Origin: MPNO01 sp965200535
GTDB lineage: Bacteria > Pseudomonadota > Alphaproteobacteria > MPNO01
Direction: 5' to 3'
Length of the DNA: 64,000 bases
NCBI GenBank assembly: GCA_965200535.1
Contig: CBDAUF010000002.1
Span: 1,364,001 to 1,428,000 of the forward strand
How positions within the stretch are numbered: position 1 is the first letter of the stretch; each line of letters opens with the position of its first letter. This document shows, piece by piece, positions 24,379 to 33,126 of the stretch. Made by a program: the position numbers and the translations under genes. The notes under the pieces are model-generated. The model ran no database searches, was not told the DNA's origin, and was given only the letters and a program-made list of their open reading frames with translations.

Positions 24379-25224
24379 ATGGACCGGATGCCTGAATCAC
24401 CCGCACCCACCCCTCTCGAGTCCCTGCTGTGGTTGATGACGCGGCTCAGGGATCGGGAAACCGGCTGCCCCTGGGATGCGGTGCAGACCTTCGCGACCAT
24501 CGCTCCGTATACGATCGAGGAAGCCTACGAGGTCGCCGATGCCGTCGCGCGGAACGATATGGCGGCATTGAAGGAAGAGCTCGGCGACCTGCTGCTGCAG
24601 GTGGTCTTCCATGCCGAGATGGCGCGCGAGGCGGGAGCGTTCGATTTCGATGCGGTGGCCAGCGCCATCACAGAGAAGATGTACCGGCGCCATCCGCATG
24701 TCTTCGACGCCGCGTCGGAGGACGGCGGCGGAGTCTCGGGCTGGGAGGCCATCAAGGAGGCCGAACGGCGGCAAAAGGCCAGCGCCGGAGACAGGCCGCA
24801 GAGCGCTCTCGACGGGGTTGCGCTCGCCCTCCCCGCTTTGATGCGCGCGAAGAAGCTCCAGGAACGTGCGGCCCGGGCGGGCTTCGACTGGCCGGATGTC
24901 CGGTCCACGCTCGCCAAGGTCGACGAGGAACTGGAAGAACTCAGGCGTGCGATCGACGACGGCGGCGATGAAGCGGCGCTGGCCGAAGAAACGGGCGATC
25001 TGCTGTTCGCCTGCGTCAACGTCGCCCGCCGCCTCGGTGTCGACCCGGAGGACGCCCTTCGCGGCTGCAACGGCAAGTTCGCACGCCGGTTCCGCGCCGT
25101 GGAAGACGGTCTCGCGGAAGCCGGCAGACAGACCGGGGAAGCGACGCTGGAAGAGATGGACCGGCTCTGGGAAGAGGCCAAGCTGAGCGAGCGTGCCGCG
25201 GGAAAGCGCCCTGCGTCGGGTTGA
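24379..25224 (+). CDS. mazG: Nucleoside triphosphate pyrophosphohydrolase MazG
   Basis: The 281-residue enzyme hydrolyses (d)NTPs to NMP and PPi, clearing aberrant nucleotides. It has two MazG domains, as in the E. coli protein. The first carries CPWDAVQT, EEAYEVADAV and EELGDLLLQVVFHAEMA, the EExxE and ExxD magnesium ligands; the second carries KVDEELEELRRAI and EETGDLLFACVNVARRL. A second in-frame ATG three codons inside is an alternative start. It converges on the dehydrogenase gene with 36 bases between the stops. Confidence 0.93.
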   Translation: MDRMPESPAPTPLESLLWLMTRLRDRETGCPWDAVQTFATIAPYTIEEAYEVADAVARNDMAALKEELGDLLLQVVFHAEMAREAGAFDFDAVASAITEKMYRRHPHVFDAASEDGGGVSGWEAIKEAERRQKASAGDRPQSALDGVALALPALMRAKKLQERAARAGFDWPDVRSTLAKVDEELEELRRAIDDGGDEAALAEETGDLLFACVNVARRLGVDPEDALRGCNGKFARRFRAVEDGLAEAGRQTGEATLEEMDRLWEEAKLSERAAGKRPASG

Positions 25225-25260
25225 GAGGCCGGGCGCCCTCCCCGTTCCGGTGGTTCCCGG

Positions 25261-26133
25261 TCAGTCGCCGGTCAGGAGAAGCATCAGGCTCGAAGTGTCG
25301 TAGCGGTTGCCGCCGCGCGCCTGGACGTGCTTGTAGAACTGGTCGACCAGCGCCGTCAAAGGCAGCCGCGCGCCGTTCCGGTCTCCCTCCTCCAGGGCGA
25401 TGCGCAAGTCCTTCCGCATCCAGTCGACGGCAAACCCGTAATCGTATTTTCCGGCCAGCATGGTCGCCGCCCGGTTTTCCATCTGCCAGGATTGCGCGGC
25501 GCCGCCGGAGATGACCTCGACCGCCCGTTCGGCATCGAGTCCGGCGCGGACCGCGAAGTTCAGCCCTTCCGACAGTCCCTGGACGATGCCGGCAATACAG
25601 ATCTGGTTGACCATCTTGGTGAGCTGGCCGTTGCCTGCGGGGCCCATGTGGACGATTGTCCGCCCATACGCCTCCATCGTCGGCTGCGTACGTGCGAACA
25701 CCGCCTCGTCGCCGCCGACCATGATGGTCAGGACGCCGTTCTCCGCCCCGGCCTGACCGCCCGAGACCGGAGCGTCGAGAAATCCGATACCGGCCTCTCC
25801 GGCCGCCGCCGCGACCTCGCGGGCGACGATCGCCGACGTCGTCGTGTGGTCGACCAGCACCGCCCCCTCGCCCATCCCGGCAAGCGCCCCGTCGGGCCCC
25901 AGCACCACGGCGCGCAAGTCGTCGTCGTTGCCGACGCAGGTGAAGACGAAATCGGCGCCTCGCGCCGCCTCGGCCGGCGTACGGGCCGCCTTCCCTCCGT
26001 GCCGGGACAGCCAGTCCTCCGCCTTTGCACCCGTCCGGTTGTAGACGGTGACCTCATGCCCCCTGGCCGCCAGATGGCCGGCCATCGGAAAGCCCATTAC
26101 GCCAAGCCCGAGGAATGCGACGGAATCGGTCAT
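25261..26133 (-). CDS. Beta-hydroxyacid dehydrogenase, 3-hydroxyisobutyrate dehydrogenase family
   Basis: The 290-residue NAD(P)-dependent enzyme has the Rossmann signature FLGLGVMGFPMAGHLA at residues 7-22, the substrate-binding DAPVSGGQAGAENG near 120, and the catalytic Lys in NGQLTKMVNQICIAG. Family members oxidise 3-hydroxyisobutyrate, tartronate semialdehyde or 6-phosphogluconate, and the exact one is not clear. ATG 26133 was preferred to an earlier frame start because the family N-terminus begins there. It is followed upstream by the inositol-phosphatase-like gene, 76 bases away on the same strand. Confidence 0.87.
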   Translation of the reverse strand: MTDSVAFLGLGVMGFPMAGHLAARGHEVTVYNRTGAKAEDWLSRHGGKAARTPAEAARGADFVFTCVGNDDDLRAVVLGPDGALAGMGEGAVLVDHTTTSAIVAREVAAAAGEAGIGFLDAPVSGGQAGAENGVLTIMVGGDEAVFARTQPTMEAYGRTIVHMGPAGNGQLTKMVNQICIAGIVQGLSEGLNFAVRAGLDAERAVEVISGGAAQSWQMENRAATMLAGKYDYGFAVDWMRKDLRIALEEGDRNGARLPLTALVDQFYKHVQARGGNRYDTSSLMLLLTGD

Positions 26134-26209
26134 GGTACGCCCTGCCCCCGTATGTCTCACCGTGCGCCGGATCATAGGCGGGGCCCGGAAATCCGGCAAC
26201 GCGGGGATG

Positions 26210-27004
26210 TCAGATGTCGAGCGAACGACGAATGCGCAGGGCGAGGTCGGCCCAGATCTTCTGGTCGGGCGCGAGCAGCAGGCCTTCCTGGTCCCTGCGG
26301 CCGGGCCGGTAGGGCGTGCCGTCGACGCAGGCGCTGTAGCCGCCCGCCTCGGCGTGCAACAGATGGCCCGCCGCGTGGTCCCACGGCTTGAGGCTGCGGT
26401 AGAAGGCGAAATGGGTGCGCCCCTCGCTCAGGGCGAGATAGTCGAAACCGCAGCACTTGTTGTAGGTGCGCTCCCTGTAGCGGGCGCTGAAGCTTCTGTC
26501 CTTGTTGAGCCGCCAACCGAAGGCGCCCGTCATCTCGGCGTCGGGCGCAGGGTCGGCGACGCGGAGACGCACACCGTTGCGCCACGCGCCCGCGCCGCGC
26601 TCCGCCACCGCGGCGGAGTCGGCGATCGGGTCGTAGATCCACCCGGCGACGGTTTCGCCGTCGGCGACTAGCGCGACCATCACGGCGAAGCACGCCTTGC
26701 CTGCGGAGAAGTTGGCGGTTCCGTCGATAGGATCGATGACCCAGACAAGGCCCGGCCGGTCGAGCGCATCGAGCGTCTCGGGCGCGGTCTCGGCGGCTTC
26801 CTCGGCGACGACGCTCGAACCGGGGAGGATCGCCGCAAGCCCGTCGGAAAGCGCCGCCTCCACCCGTTCGTCGGCCACGGTGACAATGGCGCCGGAACGC
26901 TTTTCCCACGATTCGCGCTCATCGAGCCGGCGAAAGCGCGGCAGGATCTCGGCTTCGGCGACGGCGCGCACCAGATCGGTGACGGCCTCGATGTCGACCT
27001 TCAT
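26210..27004 (-). CDS. Inositol monophosphatase family protein
   Basis: The 264-residue magnesium-dependent phosphatase has E68-E69 (VAEEA), DPIDGTANFS (D91, D94, G95, T96) and the late KPWDHAAGHLLHAEAGG motif with the third metal Asp. Possible substrates are inositol phosphates, 3'-phosphoadenosine 5'-phosphate or histidinol phosphate; sequence alone does not separate them. ATG 27004 gives the normal length; an in-frame start 25 codons earlier would add residues unlike the family. It lies downstream of groEL and its terminator. Confidence 0.87.
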   Translation of the reverse strand: MKVDIEAVTDLVRAVAEAEILPRFRRLDERESWEKRSGAIVTVADERVEAALSDGLAAILPGSSVVAEEAAETAPETLDALDRPGLVWVIDPIDGTANFSAGKACFAVMVALVADGETVAGWIYDPIADSAAVAERGAGAWRNGVRLRVADPAPDAEMTGAFGWRLNKDRSFSARYRERTYNKCCGFDYLALSEGRTHFAFYRSLKPWDHAAGHLLHAEAGGYSACVDGTPYRPGRRDQEGLLLAPDQKIWADLALRIRRSLDI

Positions 27005-27103
27005 GACGGTTCCGCGGTTCGTCGACAGGAGCACAGGGGACGGTGCGGCAGGGTTAGTGCGACACGCGCACGAAGGCAAACGAATCCAGTGCGCGCAAGA
27101 AGA

Positions 27104-27125
27104 AGGGCCGCCCGAAGGCGGCCCT
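27104..27125 (-). terminator. Rho-independent terminator of groESL
   Basis: On the minus strand AGGGCCGCC (27125-27117) pairs perfectly with GGCGGCCCT (27112-27104) across a UUCG tetraloop, and TTCTTCTT follows. The 9-bp GC stem, the stable tetraloop and the T-rich tail, 53 bases after the groEL stop, make this a convincing terminator. Confidence 0.9.
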
Positions 27126-27177
27126 CCCCTGCACTGCCGCGGGCCGCAATCGACGGCCCGATCGGTTGGTTCGGCGG

Positions 27178-28824
27178 CTACATCATCCCGCCCATGTCGC
27201 CCATGCCGCCCGGGGGCATCCCCGCTCCCGGCGCCGGCTTGTCCTCGGGCTTCTCGGCAACCATCGCCTCGGTGGTGATCAGGAGGCCGGCGACCGAAGC
27301 CGCGTCCTGGATCGTCGCCCGGACTACCTTGGTCGGGTCGATGATGCCTGCCTTGACCAGGTCGGTGTACTCGCAGGCGTCGGCATCGAAACCGAAATTG
27401 GCAGCCTTCGATTCCAGCAGCTTGCCGACCACGACCGACCCCTCGAAGCCGGCATTCTCGGCGATCTGCCGCAGCGGCGCCTGCAGCGCGCGGCGCACGA
27501 TATCGACGCCGGTCTGCTGGTCGTGGTTGTCGAGCTTGACCTTGGCGAGGGTCTGCGAGGCGTGGAGCAGAGCGGTGCCGCCGCCGGCGACGATACCCTC
27601 CTCGACCGCCGCGCGGGTCGAGTTCATCGCATCCTCGACGCGGTCGCGCTTCTCCTTGACCTCGACCTCGGTCGCGCCGCCGACGCGGATCACGGCAACG
27701 CCGCCGGCCAGTTTGGCGAGCCGTTCCTGCAGCTTCTCGCGGTCGTAATCCGACGAGGTCTCGTCGATCTGCGCCCGGATCTGGTTGCAGCGGCCGGAGA
27801 TGTCGCCCTTCTTGCCCGCACCCTCGACGACGGTGGTTTCGTCCTTGGTGATCGAGACCTTCTTGGCGGTGCCGAGCATGTCGAGGCCGACATTCTCGAG
27901 CTTGATCCCGAGATCCTCCGAGACCACCTGGCCGCCGGTGAGGATCGCGATGTCCTCGAGCATGGCCTTGCGGCGATCGCCGAAGCCGGGCGCCTTGACG
28001 GCGGCGACCTTGAGCCCGCCGCGCAGGCGGTTGACGACAAGCGTCGCCAGCGCCTCGCCTTCGACATCCTCGGCGATGATCAGCAGCGGACGGCCCGACT
28101 GCACGATCGATTCGAGCAGCGGCAGCATCGACTGGAGACCGGAGAGCTTCTTCTCATGCAGGAGAATGAAGGGATTCTCGAGGTCGGCGACCATCTTCTC
28201 GGCGTTGGTGATGAAGTAGGGCGAGATATAGCCGCGGTCGAACTGCATGCCCTCGACGACATCGAGCTCGGTGGCCAGGCTCTTGGCCTCCTCGACCGTG
28301 ATCACGCCTTCCTTGCCGACCTTCTGCATCGCCTCGGAGATCATGTTGCCGATCTCGCGCTCGCCGTTGGCCGAAATGGTGCCGACTTGGGTGATCTCTT
28401 CCTCGGTCTTGACCTTCTTCGAGCGCTTCTGGACCTGGTTGACGACCTCTTCGACCGCGATGTCGATACCGCGCTTCAGGTCCATCGGGTTCATGCCCGC
28501 GGCCACCGACTTGAGGCCTTCCCGCACGATCGCGTGGGCGAGAACGGTCGCCGTCGTGGTGCCGTCGCCGGCGTCGTCGTTGGTCTTCGACGCGACTTCG
28601 CGCACCATCTGAGCGCCCATGTTCTCGAACTTGTCCTCGAGTTCGATTTCCTTCGCGACCGTCACCCCGTCCTTGGTGATCCGGGGTGCGCCGAACGCCT
28701 TGTCGAGGACGACGTTGCGCCCCTTCGGCCCAAGCGTCACCTTGACCGCGTCGGCCAGGGTATCGATGCCGCGGAGCATCCGCGTCCGCGCATCGGAGTC
28801 GAATCTTACTTCCTTAACAGCCAT
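27178..28824 (-). CDS. groEL: 60-kDa chaperonin GroEL
   Basis: The 548-residue cytoplasmic chaperonin forms the double seven-membered ring that folds proteins with GroES. It has the normal length, the ATP site VTLGPKGRNVVLDKAFGAP and GDGTTTATVLA, and ends in the Gly-Met tail GGMGDMGGMM. It lies 12 bases after groES in one operon controlled by the CIRCE operator upstream of groES. Confidence 0.98.
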   Translation of the reverse strand: MAVKEVRFDSDARTRMLRGIDTLADAVKVTLGPKGRNVVLDKAFGAPRITKDGVTVAKEIELEDKFENMGAQMVREVASKTNDDAGDGTTTATVLAHAIVREGLKSVAAGMNPMDLKRGIDIAVEEVVNQVQKRSKKVKTEEEITQVGTISANGEREIGNMISEAMQKVGKEGVITVEEAKSLATELDVVEGMQFDRGYISPYFITNAEKMVADLENPFILLHEKKLSGLQSMLPLLESIVQSGRPLLIIAEDVEGEALATLVVNRLRGGLKVAAVKAPGFGDRRKAMLEDIAILTGGQVVSEDLGIKLENVGLDMLGTAKKVSITKDETTVVEGAGKKGDISGRCNQIRAQIDETSSDYDREKLQERLAKLAGGVAVIRVGGATEVEVKEKRDRVEDAMNSTRAAVEEGIVAGGGTALLHASQTLAKVKLDNHDQQTGVDIVRRALQAPLRQIAENAGFEGSVVVGKLLESKAANFGFDADACEYTDLVKAGIIDPTKVVRATIQDAASVAGLLITTEAMVAEKPEDKPAPGAGMPPGGMGDMGGMM

Positions 28825-28836
28825 GGCTCGCTCCGC

Positions 28837-29124
28837 TTACTCAATGATGCCCATGATGTCGGACTCCTTCATGATGAGGAGATCCTGCCCATCGATTTTC
28901 ACTTCCGTACCGGACCACTTGCCGTAGAGGATCCGGTCGCCCGCCTTGACGTCGAGCGGGGTGACGGTGCCGTCTTCGGCGCGCGCCCCGTTGCCGACGG
29001 AGACGATTTTCCCTTCCATCGGCTTTTCCTTGGCCGTATCGGGAATAATGATGCCGCCGGCCGTCTTTTCCTCGGCGTCCAGCGGCTCAACCAGCACACG
29101 ATCGTGCAATGGCCTGAGTTTCAT
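28837..29124 (-). CDS. groES: 10-kDa co-chaperonin GroES
   Basis: The 95-residue co-chaperonin caps the GroEL ring. It shows RPLHDRVLVEPLD at the N-terminus, the mobile loop EEKTAGGIIIPDTAKEKP and the C-terminal YGKWSGTEVKIDGQDLLIM. A full AGGAGGT ribosome site (29137-29131) precedes the ATG. It is the first gene of the groESL operon. Confidence 0.98.
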   Translation of the reverse strand: MKLRPLHDRVLVEPLDAEEKTAGGIIIPDTAKEKPMEGKIVSVGNGARAEDGTVTPLDVKAGDRILYGKWSGTEVKIDGQDLLIMKESDIMGIIE

Positions 29125-29220
29125 TCAACTACCTCCTGACTGTCAGAATGGCCTGGAGCGGAGGGCCTGCCGCCCGCGAACCCGCCGATGACCCATCGGA
29201 CACCGCGCGAGCCGACTCTA

Positions 29221-29247
29221 TTAGCACTCCCCTCTATCGAGTGCTAA
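29221..29247 (-). promoter_or_regulatory. CIRCE operator (HrcA binding site)
   Basis: TTAGCACTC (29221-29229), a nine-base spacer, and GAGTGCTAA (29239-29247) make a perfect CIRCE inverted repeat, 97 bases before the groES start. HrcA repressor binds this element in heat-shock control of groESL. hrcA itself is not in the window. Confidence 0.97.
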
Positions 29248-29276
29248 TAACTTAGGCACTGGTTCCGGGATGTCAA
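29248..29276 (-). promoter_or_regulatory. Probable groESL promoter
   Basis: TTGACA reads on the minus strand at 29276-29271, and an A/T-rich -10 candidate (TAAGTT or AGTTAT) follows 16-18 bases later around 29254-29247, directly next to CIRCE. The operator would then cover the transcription start, which fits HrcA repression. Confidence 0.6.
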
Positions 29277-29328
29277 CAGGCGCCCCGACCGGATTGGTCC
29301 GGCGCAGCGCCGCCTTCCGCGGTCCGCA

Positions 29329-30633
29329 TCAGCGCCCGGCGCGGTCCAGCCGCTTCAGGCGTCCGAGATCGGCGGGATCGAGCCCGACCCGGAGGTGGGC
29401 GCGAAGCCCGTCGTCCCGGCGGCCGAGCACCTCGCCGTGGCGGTAGAGCCAGGCGAGCCGCGCCCCGTCCGAGAGGTCCACTTCGAGATCGACGATGCGC
29501 CGCCAGGCTCCGAAGGCGGTGTCGAGGCATTCGACCAGAGCCTCCACCCCCTCCCCCGTCAGCGCCGAAATCGCGATCCCGTCGTTGCGCCGGCCGGCGC
29601 GCCGGGATGCGAAGCCGCGCTCCCCGGGCGGGAGCTTGTCGATCTTGTTGTGCACCTCGACGACGATCCCGTTGCCGGCGTCGATTCCGAGCTGGCCCAG
29701 CACATCCTCGACATCCTCGCATTGTGCCTCGCTGTCGGGATGAGCCACATCGCGGACATGGACAATCAGGTCGGCGTCGCGCACCTCTTCCAGGGTCGCC
29801 CGGAAAGCCGCGATCAGCGTCGTCGGAAGCTGGGAGACGAAACCGACGGTATCCGACAGGATGGCCCGGCGGCCGGACGGCAGGTCGATCCCGCGCATCG
29901 TTGGGTCGAGCGTCGCGAACAGGAAGTCCTCCGCGACAACCCGCGAATCGGTGAGCCGGTTGAACAGCGTCGATTTTCCGGCGTTGGTGTAACCGACCAG
30001 CGCGGCCACCGGATACGGCACCCGACGCCGGGCTTCGCGGTGAAGCCCGCGGGTCCGCTTCACGGTATCGAGTTCGCGCCGGATGCGCGTGATCCGTTCG
30101 TCGATCTGGCGGCGGTCGGCCTCGATCTGGGTTTCCCCCGGCCCGCCCACGAAACCGCGCCCGCCGCGCTGGCGCTCCAGATGGGTCCAGCTTCTCACCA
30201 ACCGGCTGCGCTGGTAGGTCAGGTGGGCAAGCTCCACCTGGAGGACGCCTTCGCGGGTGCTCGCCCGTGCGCCGAAGATCTCGAGAATCAGACCGGTGCG
30301 GTCGATGACCTTGCAGCCCCAGGCGCGTTCGAGGTTGCGCTGCTGCACCGGGGTGAGCTGGGTATCCACGCATACGAGGTCCGCTTCCGCAGTCTCGACT
30401 GCATCGGCGATGGCATCCACCGTCCCAGCGCCGAAATAGGTGGACGGACGGCGCCGCGACAGCGCGACGCTGTCCGCGTACACGACAGCGAGCCCGATGG
30501 CGCGGGCGAGCCCTGCCGCCTCCTCGAGCCGCGCCTCGGGGGTCCGCGGCGCGCCGCCCGGGATCTTGGCGTGAGGGTGGATGACCGCCGCGCGCCCGGT
30601 CGGGGCGCCGCTCCCCTCGCCCATGCCGCCCAC
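29329..30633 (-). CDS. hflX: GTPase HflX
   Basis: The 434-residue ribosome-associated GTPase helps split or rescue stalled ribosomes under stress. The N-terminal HflX domain ends in ERQRGGRGFVGGPGETQIE; the G domain has ALVGYTNAGKSTLFNRLT (G1), DTVGF (G3) and HNKIDKL (G4). The first possible start is GTG at 30633, just after the hfq stop, and ATG at 30624 is an alternative three codons later. hfq-hflX is a conserved operon across proteobacteria. Confidence 0.93.
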   Translation of the reverse strand: MGGMGEGSGAPTGRAAVIHPHAKIPGGAPRTPEARLEEAAGLARAIGLAVVYADSVALSRRRPSTYFGAGTVDAIADAVETAEADLVCVDTQLTPVQQRNLERAWGCKVIDRTGLILEIFGARASTREGVLQVELAHLTYQRSRLVRSWTHLERQRGGRGFVGGPGETQIEADRRQIDERITRIRRELDTVKRTRGLHREARRRVPYPVAALVGYTNAGKSTLFNRLTDSRVVAEDFLFATLDPTMRGIDLPSGRRAILSDTVGFVSQLPTTLIAAFRATLEEVRDADLIVHVRDVAHPDSEAQCEDVEDVLGQLGIDAGNGIVVEVHNKIDKLPPGERGFASRRAGRRNDGIAISALTGEGVEALVECLDTAFGAWRRIVDLEVDLSDGARLAWLYRHGEVLGRRDDGLRAHLRVGLDPADLGRLKRLDRAGR

Positions 30634-30634
30634 C

Positions 30635-30892
30635 CTATTCGGCGGCGGGCTCGACCTCGGGTTTTTCGTCGTAGAGCTGTAACGGCGCGACCGGCATCAC
30701 GGTCGACACCGCGTGCTTGTAGACGAGCTGGGAATGACCGTCCCGGCGCAGCAGGATGCAGAAATTGTCGAACCAGGTGATAACGCCCTGAAGCTTGACG
30801 CCGTTGACCAGGAAGACGGTGACCGGCGTCTTGTTCTTCCTGATGTGGTTCAGGAACGCGTCCTGAAGGTTTTGCGTTTTTTCTGCTGACAT
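30635..30892 (-). CDS. hfq: RNA chaperone Hfq
   Basis: The 85-residue Sm-like protein forms hexamers that pair small RNAs with mRNAs. The Sm1 motif is in NLQDAFLNHIRKNKTPVTVFLVNG with the conserved Gln8-type residue, and the Sm2 motif is YKHAVSTVMP. The short acidic C-terminus (YDEKPEVEPAAE) is typical of alphaproteobacteria. hflX follows immediately. The 129 bases upstream probably hold a promoter, but I see no clear -35/-10 pair. Confidence 0.97.
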   Translation of the reverse strand: MSAEKTQNLQDAFLNHIRKNKTPVTVFLVNGVKLQGVITWFDNFCILLRRDGHSQLVYKHAVSTVMPVAPLQLYDEKPEVEPAAE

Positions 30893-31021
30893 CCTGGATC
30901 CCGCTCTCTTCGAGTCTTGCGATCGGACCGCCGACGATGCGGTTCACCGAAACGCATCGCGCCGACACACGCAAACGGCGCGATGATTACCGCAAAATCC
31001 CCGGAAAGAAAATATCGCCGA

Positions 31022-31681
31022 TCACAGACCTTCGACATGGTCGAGGAGACGGGTGCAATTCGAGAAATGCGCTTGTGGCGGGAATTTTCCGAATTCTTCT
31101 CTACCCGGCGGTGTTTCCCGGACCAGGATGGCGGTGCAGCCGGCGTTGTGCGCGCATTCGAGATCGATCGACGTGTCGCCGACGAACCAGACATCGGCGC
31201 CGCGCCTCACCCCGCCGCCGGACAGGGCGAGCTCGACCGGCTCGATCGCCGGCTTGTCGCGCGCTGCGTCCGTCGCCCCGACGAGACGGGAGAAATAGCG
31301 CTCCCATCCGAGGTGGCGGGCCTCGCGCCGGAGATTTTTGCCCATCTTGTTGCTGACCACGCCGAGGTAGACGCCGCGCCGGGCGAGCGCCGCGATCAGC
31401 GCCTCCGCCCCGCGGCAAGGCGCAAGCCGCTCGAGATGGATGGCGTCGAAGCGGCGGTAGAAGATCTCGCGCGCCTCTTCCCAGCGCGCCCCGAACATTT
31501 CCGGGAAGGCTTCGCGCATCGACCGCCGCACCCGTTCGCGGGTTTCCGCGGGCGACCAAGTCGCATGCCCCATCGCGGCCAGCGTCGTGTTCATCGAATC
31601 GTGGATGACCGGCCACGTATCGACCAGGGTGTTGTCCCAGTCGAAGACCGCCGCTCGCGGAAGACGGTTGACCGGGTCCAC
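31022..31681 (-). CDS. HAD-superfamily phosphatase
   Basis: The 219-residue HAD hydrolase has nucleophile D14 and acid D16 (VFDWDNTLVD), motif II VVSNKMG, a Lys around KPAIEPVELAL and motif IV FVGDTSIDLECA. A helical cap lies between motifs I and II, as in phosphoglycolate phosphatase relatives. The start is GTG at 31681, preceded by AAGGCGG. It stands between trkA and hfq, where some alphaproteobacteria carry other small metabolic genes. Substrate unknown. Confidence 0.82.
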   Translation of the reverse strand: MDPVNRLPRAAVFDWDNTLVDTWPVIHDSMNTTLAAMGHATWSPAETRERVRRSMREAFPEMFGARWEEAREIFYRRFDAIHLERLAPCRGAEALIAALARRGVYLGVVSNKMGKNLRREARHLGWERYFSRLVGATDAARDKPAIEPVELALSGGGVRRGADVWFVGDTSIDLECAHNAGCTAILVRETPPGREEFGKFPPQAHFSNCTRLLDHVEGL

Positions 31682-31693
31682 GCGCCGCCTTGC

Positions 31694-33070
31694 CTAGAAA
31701 TAGTCCGGGCGCAGCGAGAACAGCCGCTCGACATGCTTGATGGCGCTTCTCGCGACGAACATGACCAGCCGGTCGCGGTTGCGCAGCACGGTCGAGGCCC
31801 GGGGTATCGTCACCTTGCCGTCGCGGACGATGGCGCCGATCAGAACCCCCGGCGGAAGCCCGGCCTCGCCGATTGCGTGGCCGGCGAGATCGGAGGTTTC
31901 GAACAGGTCGGCCTCCATGATCTCTCCGATCCCCTGCGGCAGCGCGTGCACCGCCCGGATGCGGCCGCGGCGGACATGCTGGAGGATGGTCGAGACAGTG
32001 ATCGCGTGGGGGTTCACCACGACATCGATACCGAGGGTGCCGATGAGCGGCGCATAGTTCATGTTGTTGATCAGGGTGATCGCCCGCCCCGCCCCGTGCC
32101 GCTTCGCCAGGAGGGCCGCGAGGACGTTGGTCTCGTCGTCGTTGGTTACCGTTACGATCGCCTCGGCCTTCGAGACATTGGCCTCGTCGAGGAGTTCCGG
32201 GTCGAGCGCATCGCCGTTGAGAACCGTCGTCCCCGCGAGTTCGACGGCGACGCGCTCCGCCTGTGCTTTCCTGACCTCGATGATGTTGGTGCCCACGCCG
32301 GGATGTTCGTCGCGGATCAACTGGGCCAGAAACCGGCCGACATGGCCTGCACCGGCGATCACCATGCGCCGAATTTCCGGCTCCTCGTGCCCGAATACCG
32401 TCATCGCACGGGACACGTGGTTATCGTCCGCGATGAAATAGACCTCGTCGCCCGCCAGCATCCGGTCGTCCGCGGTCGGCACCAGGGTGGCGTCGCCCCG
32501 GACGATGCCGACCACGACGATGTTGAGGTCGGGAAAGATGCCGGTGAGTTGGCGCAGCGGGGTGTTGATCACCGGACAGTCCTCGCCGCACCGCAATCCG
32601 ATCGCCCGCACGACGCCGCTGGCGAGCGAGATCGAGTCGATGGCGCCCGGCACGAACAGGCGGCGCGAGATCGCGCGGGCAACCTCCATCTCGGGCGAGA
32701 TGACGACATCGATGGGCATGTGGTCGCGGCTGAACAACTCGGCCCAGATCTGCTGCAGGTAGGACTGGGAGCGGACGCGGGCGATCTTGGTTGGAACGTT
32801 GAACAGCGAATGGGCCACCTGGCAAGCGACCATGTTGACTTCGTCGGCCTGGGTGACCGCGATGATCATGTCCGTGTCGGCAGCGGCCGCGCGCTCCAGC
32901 ACATCGGGGTGGGAGGCGAAGCCGACCAGCGTCCGGACATCGAGCGAACTGCCGACCTGGCGCGACAGATCCTCCGACTGGTCGATCACCGTGACGTCGT
33001 TGCCTTCCGAGGCAAGCTGCCGCGCGATGTGATAGCCGACCTGGCCGGCGCCGCAGACGATCACCTTCAT
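31694..33070 (-). CDS. trkA: Trk potassium uptake regulatory protein TrkA
   Basis: The 458-residue cytoplasmic protein regulates the TrkH/TrkG potassium channel by binding NAD(H)/nucleotides. It contains two RCK-N Rossmann domains, starting with CGAGQVGYHIARQL (residue 6) and IAGAGHVGRFLAQL (about 237), each followed by an RCK-C domain. TrkH is not in the window. It follows ntrX on the same strand with a 56-base gap, the usual alphaproteobacterial ntrYX-trkA order. Confidence 0.95.
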   Translation of the reverse strand: MKVIVCGAGQVGYHIARQLASEGNDVTVIDQSEDLSRQVGSSLDVRTLVGFASHPDVLERAAAADTDMIIAVTQADEVNMVACQVAHSLFNVPTKIARVRSQSYLQQIWAELFSRDHMPIDVVISPEMEVARAISRRLFVPGAIDSISLASGVVRAIGLRCGEDCPVINTPLRQLTGIFPDLNIVVVGIVRGDATLVPTADDRMLAGDEVYFIADDNHVSRAMTVFGHEEPEIRRMVIAGAGHVGRFLAQLIRDEHPGVGTNIIEVRKAQAERVAVELAGTTVLNGDALDPELLDEANVSKAEAIVTVTNDDETNVLAALLAKRHGAGRAITLINNMNYAPLIGTLGIDVVVNPHAITVSTILQHVRRGRIRAVHALPQGIGEIMEADLFETSDLAGHAIGEAGLPPGVLIGAIVRDGKVTIPRASTVLRNRDRLVMFVARSAIKHVERLFSLRPDYF

Positions 33071-33126
33071 CGGGAACGGGTCCGGGCTTCACTCAAGGGT
33101 TCGCGACCCTCGGCCCGAGACTGCAC

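Noticed and set aside
33096..33110. Terminator between ntrX and trkA (AGGGT/ACCCT hairpin)
   Set aside because: Only five pairs and no T-rich tail on either strand; the genes are probably co-transcribed.
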